From contig CAJHNH020008443.1 in NCBI GenBank assembly GCA_905116865.2, positions 90,001-154,000 on the forward strand: a stretch of DNA of 64,000 nt, read 5' to 3'. Origin of the DNA: Candidula unifasciata. Taxonomy: Eukaryota; Mollusca; Gastropoda; Stylommatophora; Geomitridae. Position numbers and translations under genes: made by a program. Shown here piece by piece: positions 1 to 11,164 of the stretch; positions within the stretch are counted from its first letter, which is position 1, and each line of letters opens with the position of its first letter. The notes below the pieces were generated by a model. That model had not been told where the DNA came from and did no database searches. It saw only the letters and a list, made by a program, of their open reading frames with translations.

Positions 1-90
1 GAACCGGGCACTTATGGGTTACTACTAGTGCTGTACCGAACCAACTATTTGGCCGAATACGAATACGAATTGTGTATAAAATATATCTTT

Positions 91-92
91 AA

Positions 93-123
<31 letters not shown>

Positions 124-131
124 CACACACA
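91..131. repeat. poly(A) followed by (AC)n
   Basis: A run of about 19 A is followed directly by about 11 AC dinucleotides. It is a simple microsatellite and could be the tail of an old retrotransposed copy, but no body could be identified upstream within the window. Confidence 0.9.
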
Positions 132-191
132 TTCATAATGTCAAATGTACGCTGCATTTTTACTTCATATAAAGTAGCACAGAATAGTCAT

Positions 192-905
192 CTTCTTCTT
201 TAGCATTCTGAGCCCTTGAGGTTTACTGCTGCAGATATCATTCGTCTCTATTCATCTCTCTTGTTGGCCTTATCTTCACAATTTGTGACACCAGTTGTTT
301 GCAGGTCTGGCTGGACATTATCTTTCGAACTTCTTTTTTGTCTGCCTCGTGGTCTACCCCCATTCCTCTCTCAGGTGTACACAGTCTTTCTTCTCTGTCA
401 TCTGGCATTCTTTCAATTTGCCCCTACCATTTTAGTCTGTTAGCTCTCATGATGCCAGTGATCAATGAAGATTTAAACAGATTATGTATTACGTTGTTGC
501 TTCTCACTCTCCATTCCCCGCTGTTAGCATCTTTGATGGGTCGAAAGATTTGTCGTAAGACTGTTTTCGAAAACCTGTAATAAGGCCTCATCCCTTTTAT
601 TTCTGCTTCAAGTTTCAGAGCCATATAAAACGACTGGTCTTATCAACATTTTATATATTTTGATCTTGGTGTTGCAAGACAGACACTTTGACTTAATTAA
701 ATATTGAAGGGCATAGTATACTTCAATTCTAGATTGTATTCTAGGTTGTATTTCTTCACTCAGCATGTTGGAGCAGTTGAAGTTTGCACCCAAGTACTTA
801 TATGTTTCCGTTCGTTTGATTTTCGTATTATCGACTTGGATGTGGCCGGAGTTTATATTCTTTCCATGTCTAGTTAGTATTCGTACAGAATAGTAAACAT
901 TTAAA
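192..905 (-). pseudogene. LINE fragment, C-terminal reverse transcriptase (thumb and beyond)
   Basis: Read on the minus strand, 905 to about 610 encodes a decayed LINE segment with the thumb motif YKYLGA, then RPVVLYGSET, the segment that follows the RT core in many LINE proteins. After a frame change near 610 the similarity continues as GEWRVRSNN to about 430. The low-coordinate end near 192 is A/G-rich on the minus strand (GAAGAAGA), as at the 3' ends of other LINEs here. There are no intact catalytic motifs. It is a dead fragment; the family cannot be fixed without a repeat library. Confidence 0.75.
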
Positions 906-1113
906 AACATTTTATGTTTTTCATCCTTCAGTCAGTCTGTGGTAACTATTAACTAGGAATGAAAGAATCCTAAGTATTTTAATAACTTTACTTGGAAATT
1001 GTCACTGACAGCTTAGTTAATGCAGGAAAGCTGCATTAGCTTTCAACAAAACTAATCGTTCCATGTTTGTCAGCATTAAGCCCGTGTGTGCAGAAGCGGG
1101 TGTAAGGTAACTA

Positions 1114-1161
1114 CTATTCGTATTCGGCACGACAGCAACTATGCGGCCGAATACCGAATAG
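1114..1161. repeat. short hairpin (inverted repeat)
   Basis: The left arm CTATTCGTATTCGG (1114-1127) pairs with CCGAATACCGAATAG (1147-1161) around a 19-nt loop. The same vocabulary (GGCCGAATACGAATACGAAT) recurs at 51-70. It may be the remnant of a short palindromic repeat family. Confidence 0.7.
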
Positions 1162-1373
1162 TCAAAAGGTCCACTATTCGGTCCCGTAGATTGTCTCTTT
1201 CTAATGTGGCGGATCAGTTTTCTTCGCGAGTCAATTTCTTTCAACACATCTTCATTACTCTACGTCAATTACACTACATTATAGTGTCCTATTAATCCCC
1301 TTCACACTTTGCAAACAGGACAAAATATCTAATATGAAATAATAATAAAAAAATAGGAACAACAGATATATGA

Positions 1374-1403
1374 TAATAATAATAAAAACAATAATAATAA
1401 TAA
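1374..1403. repeat. (TAA)n-rich microsatellite
   Basis: Imperfect AAT/TAA triplets, similar to a second run at about 2165-2200. Between 906 and 1480 nothing else is recognisable apart from the hairpin at 1114-1161. Confidence 0.8.
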
Positions 1404-1479
1404 TCTTATTCAGCTATCCGAGACCTCAGTGTGCACTGCTGCAGGTTTTACCCCCCCCCCCTTTTTTTCATCTCTATGA

Positions 1480-1980
1480 TTGGTTTTCTCTTTGCAGTCG
1501 GTGACTCGAAGTCTGGGACATCGCAGTTGTTGCCCCATTAAGTCTCGTCCTGATCTTTTTGGTACAGATGCCATTTTTACATATGTGGAGCCCAGTTATT
1601 CAAAGGTTTCTACTTCTTCTATACTCGCCCCCCCCCCCCCCGGCCATCTTTTTTTTAAAAATCTGTATGATGGCAAGTGCTTGATTATTGTAGCTATTTA
1701 CCAGAATCTTGCTTTTCTCGGCATTAATTTCCATGCCATATTTACCACAGATTGTCTTCAATTGTGCAGTAAGTTCTTGGAGTTCTGTTTTGGAGGGCTG
1801 TGTTGTGCCTAAAAAAAAAAATTGCAAGGCGGTTAAGTGGTCCCAGTAACTATAAACAGACATTCTATTTTTAATTATTACTTCCCCTTGTGGGTTCCTG
1901 TGTCCCGTTGGGGGAGGGGGGGGGGGGGTGGGGAGAAGGAGAACAGACCCACAGCTTCCTAACAAGCATGTCGTTAGAGT
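1480..1980 (-). pseudogene. LINE fragment, reverse transcriptase after the catalytic core
   Basis: On the minus strand about 1800-1690 encodes LQELTAQLKTICGKYGMEIN and then AEKSKILVNS, a standard RT segment just after the YADD motif in many LINEs. Further down (about 1590-1490) KKIRTRLNGATTAM resembles the helix after the thumb. A run of 14 C (1628-1641) and a G-rich stretch (about 1911-1936) interrupt it. It is degenerate and non-functional. Confidence 0.7.
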
Positions 1981-2034
1981 CGATTAATTATGGATGTTAT
2001 CTTCTAAGTCGTGGTTGAAATCTTCTTGAGAGGT

Positions 2035-2155
2035 GAGAAGCCAGCAGTATGCATACAAATGTGCCAGATCTGTAAAACGGGTGTGCACGCAACACTCAAA
2101 ACTAAAGTTCTTTACGCCGGAGTTTACAGCCGCTGAATGCGAAGAAGAAATATTA
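2035..2155 (+). repeat. dispersed short repeat (family also at 51783-51975 and 27440-27550)
   Basis: The stretch containing GCCAGATCTGTAAAAC, followed by GTTTACAGC and ending in GAAGAAGAA, is recognisable on the minus strand at 51783-51975 and, more diverged, at about 52060-52150 and 27440-27550. Shared order of motifs and a GAA-rich end suggest a short non-autonomous retroelement or the 3' end of a LINE. No promoter boxes are clear. Confidence 0.6.
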
Positions 2156-2428
2156 GTGTATATATTAAATAATAATAATAATAATAAAAATAATAATACG
2201 GTGTCAGTAATTGGTGATTAATAGATAATGAATTTCGTACACTAATAATTATAGTAGCAATAATAATACTATAATAGCAACAGCCGCGTTTTTATCGGTG
2301 ATTACATCGAACAATGAACTGGTGGTCTTTATAAAAGCTGACCCAGCGACTCTGACAGTAGTTGCTGAGCCAAGGAATTCATCAGCCGCCACTAACCCTC
2401 TCTGTGCTGCAGGAATCGGGTTGCGTTG

Positions 2429-2928
2429 CTAGGCGACGTTTATCCATATCAGTAGCGATGGGACAATGCCGCTCCACTGATCGATAACTGGCTTCCTGTC
2501 CCTGGCATCGCTGAAGGTCGCCCAGCTAATGACTGACTTTGCGTGTTCCCAGAAAAAAATGGGAGGGGTGGTGGGGGGGGGGGGGGGAATCTGTTTTCCT
2601 TTTATTTTTGTATACAGGATCATCATCATCATGTGCCCTGCCAACTGACGTAGGCGCTCATGCGTCTCCACATATCACGGTCCCTGGTTGCCTGGAACAG
2701 CTCTCTGGTTAATACACCTCGATGCCATCGTTTCAGCCCATCCAGCATCATCTCTCTTGGTCTGCCCCTACCCCTTTTCCTGCTGATCTTTCCTGTTGTC
2801 ACGATGTTCTCCAGTTTCTCTCTTCTCATTGTGTGGCCAAAGAACAGCGTTTGTCTCTTTCTTTTTGTTGTATATAGAGATCATTTTCATTAGCTTCTTT
2901 CAAGCAATCGTTGTTAGTTACTCTGGCC
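2429..2928 (-). pseudogene. LINE 3' region, left half of a split copy (continues at 7467)
   Basis: Minus-strand translation of about 2829-2629 reads MRREKLENIVTTGKISRKRG, then RGRPREMMLDGLKRWHRG and TRDRDMWRRM, the C-terminal tail typical of many LINE reverse transcriptases. The preceding part lies on the other side of the inserted LINE, at 7467-7850, as expected if 2929-7426 was inserted into an older copy. A 15-G run (2573-2587) lies downstream. A related minus-strand copy is at 35860-36960. Confidence 0.75.
2889..2928. repeat. 40-bp target-site duplication, left copy
   Basis: An identical 40-bp sequence (starts ATTAGCTTCTTTC, ends ACTCTGGCC) is present at 7427-7466, immediately after the GAAGAAG tail of the LINE. 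Direct repeats of this kind mark the two edges of a target-primed reverse transcription insertion. Forty bases is long but possible for a LINE. Confidence 0.9.
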
Positions 2929-4932
2929 TAATGGAGCAATGATGCGCAATACAAGACTCTTAATGTCTATTAGCCTCTCTTGCTCAAGCCTACCTCACCT
3001 TCACGTGGTGGACCCTGTTCTTCCCAGCAATCCAGTTGAAGGTTGGGGTCTCAACCCCCAGCGGGAAACTGGATGGGACAACAAACGAGGTAAAGGCGAA
3101 AGACAAATGGATGAGCCTACTCTCCTCGAGTATGATCACAGTCTACCCTAGCAAAACAAGGTGCTGAAGTCGGAGGCAACCAGCCAAGAGGCGCACCACA
3201 GCAATCAGGATGCCACGCATACACGCCATGAAAATATGTCTATATCAGCAAAACGTTATGGTGCTCGCCCTGTGATGGACTCTCAGGCAGGAGCAGTGCC
3301 GGGCCCTCTGCCTCGAAGAGGCCCAATCCAAATTACTGGAGGTCCTTCTCAAATGTCCTGTGGAGCCAGGGGACGTGAGAATAGAGCATCTGGCCGAACT
3401 AAGAAAGGAGTCAAATTAATGCACTGGAATGCAGAGGGGATTACAAATAAAAAGCTAGAGTTAGAAAATATTCTAAATGAGAAACAGATTCATATATGCT
3501 GTCTACAGGAAACCCACCTCACTGAAGACACAGTCTTCAAAATCAGAGGTTATCAGTGCTTCCGATCAGACCGGAAAGGCAGGAAAAAGGGGGGGGGGGG
3601 GGGGGAAATTGACTCTTGTGAGGAACAATATCACTGCGTGCCAGACTGAAGTATATATGGATGGAGCAGAATATCAGATTCTGAAACTACAAACTGGAAA
3701 TGCAGACTTCTACCTGATCAATTATTACTGCCCAAGTGATCGTCCCCAGGCTTTAGACACAATCCCAGTGGAAGAAAAGATGATTCTATGTGGAGACTTT
3801 AACAGCCACTCACAAAGCTGGGGATATGACCATATAGACCAGAGAGGAGAGAAACTGGAGGAGTGGCAGGATGAGAACAGATTTGTTCTTATTAATAGGC
3901 CAACTGATCCACCCACATTCTACTCGAGGTCGTGGCACACCACTACTACCCCAGACCTAGCATTTCACTCTCCAGATCTGGAATGGAACATTAAACGAGT
4001 TGTTGGAAATCAACTGGGAGGCAGTGACCATCGACCGGTCTTCCTGAATGTAGAAAATGAGAAGGTCAGAGAAACTAGTACGCTGCCAAGGTGGAACTAC
4101 AAGAAGGCTGACTGGACAATGTTCAAGAACCGTACCAGTATACTGCTTGGAAGTCTCAGCGTAGACTAGGATATAAACAAAGTAGTTAAAGAATTTAACA
4201 AATGCGTACTAAAGGCAGCAGGAGAATCAATACCAAGAGGTGCCCGTAAGCATTATAAGCCATACTGGAGTAATGAGCTAGAAAATTTACATAACGAAGT
4301 AGAAACATCCAGAAAGATAGCAGAGACCAGGCCAAACCAAGAACATCACAATAACTACCAGCATGCAAAAGCAAAATTTGTAAGGGCAAAGCTGCAGGTT
4401 AGAAGGGAAAGCTGGCAGGAGAAAACAAGGTCGCTGAACTTTGAAAAAGACACAAGAAAGTTATGGAAGCTTATGAAACAAATTAATGATGAGGACACAG
4501 GGTGGAACTCAAAGATCACGCTGCAGAAAGATGGAAACATGGTCACAGGAAAAGAGGCAGCCAACCTATTTGCGGACACTTTTGCTTTAGATAACGACAT
4601 TGAAATCAGTTCAGAGAAAAAACACGAAATTCAAGAAAAGACACAATTTAGAAGTCAGAAAGAAATAACATCAGAGGCGCTAGAGGTGCCAATTACACTT
4701 AATGAACTGGAGTTGGCCATTTCAAAGCTGAAAATGCGGAAGTCACCAGGAGCAGATGGTATATCAAACGAAATGATCAGAAACTTAGGAAAAGTAGCTA
4801 AAACAAAGCTTTTACAGATATTTAATGCTTGCTGGGCAACAGGGAATGTTCCACGGATCTGGAGAGAGGCAATTATGATACCTCTCATAAAGCCTGGGAA
4901 AGACAGTTCTAATGCCTCCAACTACAGACCAA

Positions 4933-5280
4933 TCAGCCTCACAAGTTGTCTCTGTAAAACAATGGAGCGCATCACCAACCTCAGACTACAGTGGTACATT
5001 GAAAGTGAAAACATCATTACACCACAGCAGGCGGGCTTTAGAAAGTTCTATTCTACGGAAGACCAGACGACATACCTCTCCCAAGAAATAGAGGATGCTT
5101 TTCAAGATAAGAAACTGGTACTCGCGGCATGGATAGATTTAAGGAAAGCTTTTGATAAGGTTTGGAAGGAGGGGCTTTTGAAGAAATTGAGAAACTATAA
5201 AATAAATGGAAAAATGTACAATTGGATTAAAGCATATCTACATAACAGAAGAGCCCGGGTACAGGTAGATGGTTTCAAAA
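4933..5280 (+). repeat. tandem duplication unit 1 (348 bp, in RT domain)
   Basis: The sequence from TCAGCCTCAC to GGTTTCAAAA is repeated head-to-tail at 5281-5628 with only about two differences (TTCTATTCT versus TTCTTTTCT, GACGACA versus GACAACA). The unit is exactly 116 codons, so the frame stays open. It contains the catalytic aspartate motif IDLRKAFD. The second LINE copy (53850-54200) has a single unit, so the duplication is specific to this copy. Confidence 0.95.
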
Positions 5281-5628
5281 TCAGCCTCACAAGTTGTCTC
5301 TGTAAAACAATGGAGCGCATCACCAACCTCAGACTACAGTGGTACATTGAAAGTGAAAACATCATTACACCACAGCAGGCGGGCTTTAGAAAGTTCTTTT
5401 CTACGGAAGACCAGACAACATACCTCTCCCAAGAAATAGAGGATGCTTTTCAAGATAAGAAACTGGTACTCGCGGCATGGATAGATTTAAGGAAAGCTTT
5501 TGATAAGGTTTGGAAGGAGGGGCTTTTGAAGAAATTGAGAAACTATAAAATAAATGGAAAAATGTACAATTGGATTAAAGCATATCTACATAACAGAAGA
5601 GCCCGGGTACAGGTAGATGGTTTCAAAA
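5281..5628 (+). repeat. tandem duplication unit 2 (348 bp, in RT domain)
   Basis: Second unit of the duplication. At its left edge GGTTTCAAAA runs into TCAGCC with one or two shared A, as expected for a microhomology or slippage join. At its right edge the original reading GGTTTCAAAAGTAAA resumes. Confidence 0.95.
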
Positions 5629-7426
5629 GTAAAAAAGTTCTACTGCGACAAGGCGTCCCTCAAGGTGGTGTCCTGTCGCCCACGCTTTTCCTTTTATTTA
5701 TCAACGATCTGGTTGCTGAGATACCAAATGGAATCAAAATGGCAATGTATGCCGACGACCTGGTACTGTGGTGCACCAATGAACATGCAACGATAGCCAC
5801 AAAAACACTACAGCGGGCTACAAATGCACTTGAGGCATGGGCCAATAGATGGTGTGTCAGTATCAACACAGACAAATGTAGCACCACACTATTCACCCTC
5901 TCCCCAAAGCAAAAAGCCGGCACCATCAAAATAAACGAAATACCTCTGAGAGATGATAAAGAGCCCACATACCTAGGATACATTTGATGACAGGTTGACA
6001 TGGAGAAAACATATCAACAAGGCAGCAACCAAAGCCAGGAGGAAGACAGCAATACTAAGAAAACTAAGTGGAACCACATGGGGAGCAGATGGGAAAATAC
6101 TCAATAAAGTATACAAGCAGAGCATACTTCCACACTTGGAATATGGGTCAACTGCATGGTGTTCAGCATCTAGTAGCACATTAAAGGATTTGGAAAAAGT
6201 GCAAAATCAGGCGCTCAGAGTCATCACAGGAGAGATGAAATCAACCCCCATATTAGAAATGGAGAAAGCTGGGAAAACACAGGCACTGAGAGAACGCAGA
6301 GATACAAAGTTGCAAATACAAGCTGAAAAGTTCCTCAGTATGCCAGATCACCCGATAGAAAATAGATTTAAGAACCTAGCCTTGGGACGGTTAAAAAGAA
6401 GCAGCTTTATACACCAAGCAAAAAGAATATGTAGACAAACTCCTGACCTTCCAGAAATTGGCTGCCCACTTAAAAGTATTCAGGAACAAACCCCATGGAG
6501 AGAAAAATGTAAACTAACGGTACAAATCCAGACAAATGTGAAAGGGATATTTGACAAGAAAGAGCAAGATAGTGTACAACGCAAAATGGCCACCCTCAGT
6601 TACATTGATGAAGAATACCCACAAGAACAATGGGTCAGAGTCTATACAGATGGGCCTGCAGAAAGTGCAGTTAGAAATGGTGGTGCTGGAGTGTACATCG
6701 AATTCCCAGATGGTACTAGGGATAAGTCCAGCGTACCAACCGGGAAGTACTGCCATAACTACGATGCAGAAACCCAGGCTATTAAGATAGCTACAGAGAA
6801 ACTGCTAAATACCAACCTTGGCTCACAGTATGTGGTAATGCTTACAGATGCTAAATCAGAACTTGAAGCACTCCAGTATAGGAAACTACCAGAATTGCAA
6901 ACACTGCTGACACAACTCAGCGTTCAGCGAAGAGTCGTAATGCAGTGGATACCGTCTCATTGTGGAGTGCCTGGAAATGAGAAAGCTGATCATCTGGCAG
7001 GGGAAGGTGCGACAAAAGAGCAGCCAGATGTACCAATCACATACCACCAAAAGAAAAGAATCATTAAATCTATCAGGAAACCGCCAGCCCCAGCACAAGA
7101 CGACTATTTTATTATGGACAGACCAGAACAAGTCATTATCTTCCGCCTCAGAACAGAGCACAACCGATTACGTAACCACATGTACACAAAATTCAAGATA
7201 GGTGTATCAGCCATGTGCACCTGTGGAAATGTGCCCCAGACCGCAGAGCATGTACTCCAGGACTGCACCGATTTTGACACATTAAGGCAAACCTTTTGGC
7301 CAGAAAGAACAACAGTGGAACGTAAACTCTATGGACCACTGAATGAACTAACAACGACAGTGAAATTTATACAAGAGACAAAACTGCTGATATAGATAAC
7401 TTATTTCAGGCGAACGAAAGAAGAAG

Positions 7427-7466
7427 ATTAGCTTCTTTCAAGCAATCGTTGTTAGTTACTCTGGCC
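7427..7466. repeat. 40-bp target-site duplication, right copy
   Basis: Identical to 2889-2928. It is followed by GTCTATGTATTC, the continuation of the older minus-strand LINE. Confidence 0.9.
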
Positions 7467-7880
7467 GTCTATGTATTCGTAACATTCGTCTCAGAAACCA
7501 CATCTCTGTTGCTTCCAAATTCTTCCTAATTTGTTCACTGGCATTCCAAGATTCGCTGCCATACAGCAGAACATGTTCTTTGTAACATTTTAGCACCCTC
7601 TTTCTGACATTAAATGATAGCAATTTATTGCAGAAGATATTTTTTTTTCTGAAATGCAGTTTTCGCTTGACCTATTCTACTTGTAATCTCTGTCACACAT
7701 TTTCCATCCGATGATATGATTGTTCAGAGATATTTGAATTTATTGACTTGGTTAGGTGTTTTTCCTTCAATTGAGATATCATAACGTGGAGTTATCTTCT
7801 TCTTTGCTATAACCATTACTTCCATTTTCTTAATATTTAATTAAAGTTGAATTAAGATGCGTGACATTAAACAATATTAA
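7467..7880 (-). pseudogene. LINE 3' region, right half of the split copy
   Basis: The minus strand encodes RT C-terminal debris of the kind YGSESW..EQIRKNLEATE..FLRRMLRI with several frame breaks. It is parallel in sequence to 36121-36270 and 36547-36800 in the second copy of this family. Joined across the inserted LINE it is collinear with 2928-2429. A poly(T) run lies at about 7893-7916. Confidence 0.65.
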
Positions 7881-8164
7881 CATTTAACTAATCTTTTTTT
7901 TTTTTTTTTTTTTTTTATGTTTGCAGTACGTTTTCCCCTATGTCATTATTAAAGTAATTGCTACGTATTTGCCATACGATCGCATTGCTTTTCAGTGTAT
8001 GTAAGAGTATCCTTTGATATGGGAAGATGACATTGCCGGATTTAGACATAAGCTAAGCTACAACGCAGGGTCTCACAGTCTGCAGGGGTCTCAAAAAATT
8101 CTATTTTCTTTCTTGTTCACAAATGCAGTTTTCGTTTAATAGAGCCTTTTAAGATTACTGATTA

Positions 8165-8950
8165 CCGATTTATGAATCGACATCATAGCACACCGGGCAT
8201 ACCCATAGATGCTCCGTTTCCCGCAGCAAATGGCGTAAGGTGTAGTTTATACACACGCAGATCTCTTCCTCGCATCCTTCCTCCTTGCCTGATCCACACT
8301 GAATTTCTCGATCACACATTCTTGCCCATGTTATTTCATCTAATATCGTGTCTTCTGCCTAAAGTTGTTCATATATGGTCTTCAGAATATCTCCCTTGTC
8401 CAGTACGAGGTTTCTCATAGCCTTTGCTTTTGTAGCCAGAAAATCCGCTCTTTCATTCCCTCGCACTCCTGCATTTCCCGGACAGTAAATCCACGCGATT
8501 CCCTGCAATGTTGGCGTACTGATGCATGGTATCCACTCATGCCACATTAGTCTAGTTTGAACCTTCCGCAATGCTGACTGAGAATCAGACACAATAATTC
8601 CTCTGGTAACTTTGTTTTCTGCTATCCACTTCAGAGCTGCAGCAATCATCTACACTTCCATTCTCATGCTTAAACGCACAATCCTATTTGTGACCCAGAC
8701 GGGACTCAATGTCTAGCATGACTGGTGTCGAATGCAGAAGAAGAAGAAGATTTTCATGCTTGAAGTTGTAGGAAAAAAAGAAAAATTTCTGTTCTGTTCT
8801 GCCACAATTTTCCCCTTCATTCTAGCAGAAAATCCCCAGCCAGCTCTCACAGCCCGATAACAGAACTATCGGTGTACACTACTGCATCATCTAGTCCAGT
8901 CTTTCCATCTATCAGTTGTTGTACCTCTAATTCTGCCACACTGAGAGAAT
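8165..8950 (-). pseudogene. LINE fragment, RNase H domain and C-terminal Cys cluster
   Basis: Minus-strand translation shows VVYTDSSV near 8870, then VSDSQSALRKVQ, WIYCPGNAGVRGNERADFLA (about 8520-8430) and, near 8200, a degenerate C-terminal knuckle. The order (D, D, then N-E-R-A-D) is that of RNase H in LINEs of the I/Jockey type. A plus-strand relative with the same WIYCPG and GNE.ADFLATK motifs is at 39385-39900. A GAAGAAGAAGA stretch at about 8740 interrupts it. Confidence 0.75.
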
Positions 8951-9450
8951 TGTATAATATAATTTCGATGATGTTGATGAAGGCATATTCTTTGTTATTT
9001 ATTTTAAAAATTAAAACGACGATATATTTACATCATCCATATATTTAAAAGGCGTATATGTTTTAATTTTTCATGAGGTTAGCTGGTGTAATTTAAAACA
9101 GTGGGAACCTCAGAGCATCATAAAGCTTAGAGCTTCATCAAGTCTAAATCCCGGCCTGGAAGATGGTGCAATCATTCTCATTGGCACAGGACCGCTGGTT
9201 GTCCCAGGCTGGTGGAGCCGTTACCCACTCCCCAGATATAATTTTTTCCGAGGTTGAAAGGGATGTATGTTGGCTTGTCATCCAGACAAAGATATTGTAA
9301 TGTCGAGAGGCGGGGGAAAGGGTGGGCAGCTATTTATGTAGCAGCACGGAAGGGAAACCCAGAATAAAGGAAGGGGGGAGGACACCCCCCCCCCCCCCCA
9401 CTGCCACATTGCTTTGAAATATTGAAATATTGTTGTCTAGCAGCGATTGT
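8951..9450. other. no gene recognised
   Basis: A/T-rich sequence, a segment at about 9090-9300 that looks like an unclassified repeat, then a 15-C run (9385-9399). No open frame with recognisable similarity. Confidence 0.5.
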
Positions 9451-9459
9451 CTAAAGCCC

Positions 9460-9721
9460 TGCACATAAAAACTTCGGTATTACTCACGAAAGTCACCCAA
9501 ACTCGTCAGTCGCGAGACTTCGTAGCGGTTCTCACGGATTCTCCGATGTTCTAGGGGTGTTATGAGATGTCTTTCTTCGCCGTCTATACACAGCGTGCTG
9601 AAAAGTGGCTCGGGTTCGTTCGACGCGCTCGTCACACCTTCTCCCAGACGAAAGTATTCAGCTTTATTTCGGTAACTCTCTTTTCTACGAACGACCGTTG
9701 TTTCTCGGATGTGTTGTTGTT
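9460..9721 (+). promoter_or_regulatory. CpG-richer block with a candidate 5' splice donor
   Basis: CG dinucleotides are frequent here (CGTCAGTCGCGAG, CGACGCGCTCGTC) against an A/T-rich background, and the block ends at TTGTT followed by GTAAGT (9722-9727), a strong donor. One reading is a promoter plus non-coding first exon for BuGZ, spliced to the TTTTATTTTGCAG acceptor ending at 11742. This is inference. It could instead be an unrelated low-copy element. Confidence 0.35.
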
Positions 9722-9980
9722 GTAAGTAGGCATCAGGCACATGTGTGTAAGAAAGAAATACTGCAGGGCGAGGCGCTAAATGCCCGACGATTAGTGAGTA
9801 TTGAATCATTAATGTTTTCATATTGTTATGCTCGTTGGCATTGGCTGTCGTTCAAAACGAGGGAAACATTACACACCAAGACTATAAGACTGTCCCAGGA
9901 AATCTACGAAATCTCGCGGCGACCAGCTGGTGTGACTTTCGTGACTTGTACCAAAACTTCTTAGGGTAAAACCGTAGGAA

Positions 9981-11164
9981 GTTGGCCAACGTGCCTCCCG
10001 TCAAGTGTACAGTCAACCATCTTTGGTTTCACTATATCAAGTTGTTTAAAATCTTCATTTTTAGTTTTTTCCTTCTATTCCACACCCCCCCCCCCAACCC
10101 GCCCCTACAAATTTATCGCTGCCTATTGTCTAATAGTTATCATCACTGTAGTCCAGTAAATACAGTGGAATAGGAATATCGAAAAATAAACACACGCACA
10201 ACAACAGTCTTTACTAGAGGTCATCATAGAGTTACAGAACCTGTTTGCTCAGCCTCTCCCACTCCCAATTTGTAAAGGAGCACCATTTAACCATTATAGA
10301 AATTCCGTTCAAAAGTATTTGTTTAAGCATCTCATATAATTTCAAATGTATTATATATTTATCGAACAGTTTTCTTCTGAGTCTTTTGTCGTTCTACTGT
10401 ACTTGCTTACGTGGTTATAACCAAGTGTCGTGGTTTATTTGTCTTGTTCTTCTCGGGTGGTTTGGATATGTATACAGTAATCACTTTACACACAGGGGTG
10501 AAGAAAAGACATGAAACCGAATCAAAAGTATATTACTAGCTTTACAATATAACAAATACAAACAAAACGTGAACGTTGAGGCCATGGAGCTTCACAGCAC
10601 ATACAAACCAAACAATACTACACAAATACACAAAATCACTTAGCTGGTATATCGATGCAGCCGATCAGATTAGCATTGGGCCCCTAAATTCGTCTTGCCT
10701 CCAGGAAATGCCCAGTGGGCCTATGAGTTAAGATGGCCTTGATGTCGAGTTCCTATGCGAATTTGAAAACTAACAGATACATCTGAAAGAAGAACTAGTG
10801 AAACATATACATTTTATGTACATTTAAAACAAGAAAGAAGGGAAAATATTCCTTTTTAATAGTTGAATAACATACACACCCTAACACGCATACACACACA
10901 TACATAATTAATGAACACATCTCTGCGATCTTTGTAATAGGTTATTTGCGTGTGTAAGCCTCTTTCCCAACATTTAAAAAAAAAGTTTTTTAACAGTTTA
11001 CTAAATTTTAAATAATTTTTTGAATAACATATTGGCGACCTGAAAAGATATGTCTTGTTTTTAATTTTCCAGGGTTCAAAACTTATGATTACTGGTTGTA
11101 ACTTCTTCATAACATGTAATCATAGGTCTTGAATTATTACAGAAGTCCACTGTGCGTAGAGTCA
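9981..11164. other. no gene recognised
   Basis: A/T-rich, with an 11-C run (10085-10095). No recognisable protein, RNA gene or terminal inverted repeat. Confidence 0.5.

Larger units (their letters stand above)
3161..7395 (+). pseudogene. LINE polyprotein: endonuclease, reverse transcriptase, RNase H (broken)
   Basis: The open frame begins at an ATG at 3161. Endonuclease motifs appear in order: HWNAEG (3422), QETHL (about 3507), then, in a shifted frame after the G run 3589-3605, CGDFNSH (about 3790), SWGYDH and SDHRPV (about 4023). A TAG at 4167 replaces the CAG seen in the other copy. RT follows in the same frame (4170-5987) with [20 protein letters not shown] (motif A, present twice), [10 protein letters not shown] and YADD (about 5748). 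A 2-base loss near 5980 shifts frame. From 5995 come RNase H blocks YTDG, DAETQ, LTDAKS and NEKADHLAG, then CTCG...HVLQDC. Without the duplication the protein would be about 1300 residues. It is not translatable as one product here. Confidence 0.9.
2929..7426 (+). mobile_element. near full-length non-LTR retrotransposon (LINE), copy 1
   Basis: This 4.5-kb element is bounded by the 40-bp direct repeats. It has a 5' leader of about 230 bases, one long coding region with apurinic-type endonuclease, reverse transcriptase, RNase H and a C-terminal Cys/His cluster, and a short 3' end finishing in GAAGAAG. Presence of RNase H with an apurinic endonuclease places it near the I/Ingi/Nimb group. Four lesions are visible: a 17-G run that shifts frame, a nonsense codon, a 348-bp tandem duplication and a 2-base deletion. 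A 5'-truncated second copy lies at 52608-56010 and a diverged 3' end at about 37545-37920. The sharp boundaries and few lesions suggest a fairly young insertion. Confidence 0.92.

Noticed and set aside
4473..5987. Host reverse transcriptase-like gene
   Set aside because: It is part of a LINE bounded by a target duplication, with a second copy at 52608-56010.
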